From Sulfurovum sp. (GTDB lineage Bacteria > Campylobacterota > Campylobacteria > Campylobacterales > Sulfurovaceae): DNA of 5,555 nucleotides. Numbering within the stretch: the first letter of the stretch is position 1; every line of letters starts with the position of its first letter. A program made the position numbers and the translations under genes. This document shows positions 5,360-5,555 of this stretch, in pieces. The stretch is from NCBI GenBank assembly GCA_024763575.1, contig JANTFF010000064.1, forward strand, positions 1 through 5,555, written 5' to 3'. The notes beneath the pieces were generated by a model, which was not told the DNA's origin, searched no databases, and saw nothing but the letters and a program-made list of their open reading frames with translations.

Positions 5360-5375
5360 AAAAAATGCATTTTTT
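5360..5375. repeat. 16-bp A/T-tract palindrome
   Basis: AAAAAATGCATTTTTT is a perfect palindrome centred between 5367 and 5368, followed by another T and then AAATAAAAAAA. It lies upstream of the last gene's candidate promoter. It may be curved or stiff promoter-upstream DNA, or a protein-binding site; chance is also possible in DNA this rich in A/T. Confidence 0.45.
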
Positions 5376-5390
5376 TAAATAAAAAAATGT

Positions 5391-5415
5391 TATATTGTAT
5401 TTCCAATATAAGGAA
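5391..5415 (+). promoter_or_regulatory. Operator-like dyad over a candidate -10, with Shine-Dalgarno
   Basis: TATATTG (5391-5397) and CAATATA (5404-5410) form a perfect 7-bp dyad with a 6-base spacer. The left arm contains TATATT (5391-5396), a plausible -10 box, so a dimeric regulator bound here would cover the promoter core. AAGGAA (5410-5415) adjoins the right arm and lies 6 bases before the ATG at 5422. If transcription instead starts upstream, the dyad would be a leader hairpin beside the ribosome binding site. I cannot assign a regulator. Confidence 0.4.
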
Positions 5416-5421
5416 TATACT

Positions 5422-5555
5422 ATGACAATAAAAGAGATAGGTAAATTAAAATCAGATTATATTGTATGTAAATGTTATGAAGTTACTTTTGGTGATATTC
5501 TGGAGGCTATAGATAATGGGTGTGATACTATTGAAGCTATAGTACATGAGACACT
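5422..5555 (+). CDS. BFD-like [2Fe-2S]-binding domain protein (3' end outside window)
   Basis: Only the first 44 codons and two further bases are present, and the frame is open to the window end. After a short polar N-terminus comes IVCKCYEVTFGDILEAIDNG (14-33), then CDTIEAIVHET. The pattern V-C-x-C-x-x-V-T, followed by I..AI..G..T...I...T, is the first half of BFD (bacterioferritin-associated ferredoxin-like) [2Fe-2S] domains. Cys16 and Cys18 would be two of the four cluster ligands; the second Cys pair (usually CxxC after an AG turn) lies beyond the window. Such domains occur as small free proteins in Campylobacterota and also as parts of nitrite reductase, NifU-like and oxidoreductase proteins, so the full architecture is unknown. 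Cys34 is an extra cysteine. It has a good Shine-Dalgarno sequence (AAGGAA) and a dyad directly upstream. Confidence 0.75.
   Translation, partial: MTIKEIGKLKSDYIVCKCYEVTFGDILEAIDNGCDTIEAIVHET

Noticed and set aside
1..5555. CRISPR array, tRNA, rRNA, toxin-antitoxin or phage genes
   Set aside because: No spaced direct repeats, tRNA cloverleaf, rRNA sequence or recognisable defence or phage protein was seen. Apart from the IS end, the content is housekeeping.

Overview
The window looks like chromosomal DNA of a low-GC member of the Campylobacterota (the former Epsilonproteobacteria, in the broad Sulfurimonas/Sulfurovum/Campylobacter sense). The evidence is the divergent pair nadD / gap-pgk-tpiA, which I recall also from Campylobacter jejuni, the short 231-residue triosephosphate isomerase, a GAPDH of the divergent kind seen in this group, and strongly A/T-biased codons. 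I cannot name the genus.

Bases 1-95 are the right end of an IS200/IS605-type element, with a hairpin carrying a bulged T and then the end motif GTATGTCAA. This stretch is also probably the 3' part of a TnpB-associated omega (re)RNA. The element stops 28 bases before miaA (124-1023, +), a tRNA dimethylallyltransferase. Facing miaA is a minus-strand cluster read from right to left: nadD (NAD biosynthesis), rsfS (ribosome silencing factor) and an unlisted 42-residue single-span membrane microprotein at 1009-1137. These three genes are joined by an ATGA overlap and a TAATG overlap, and the microprotein's 3' end overlaps the 3' end of miaA by 15 bases.

A short divergent regulatory region (about 1994-2057) separates nadD from the plus-strand triose-phosphate operon gap-pgk-tpiA (2058-4963). 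These enzymes interconvert dihydroxyacetone phosphate, glyceraldehyde 3-phosphate and 3-phosphoglycerate, in glycolysis or gluconeogenesis. The operon's neighbour nadD makes the precursor of the dinucleotide cofactor used by GAPDH. After tpiA comes a separately promoted gene for a small, charged, probably disordered lipoprotein (5044-5298). It is followed by a perfect 12-bp inverted repeat, an A/T-rich intergenic region with an operator-like dyad, and the start of a BFD-like [2Fe-2S] protein gene that runs off the window at 5422.

Most of the window is conserved housekeeping. The parts worth a second look are the IS end and omega RNA beside miaA, the microprotein, the nadD start and its very short C-terminus, the unusual residues in GAPDH and PGK, and the dyad before the last gene.
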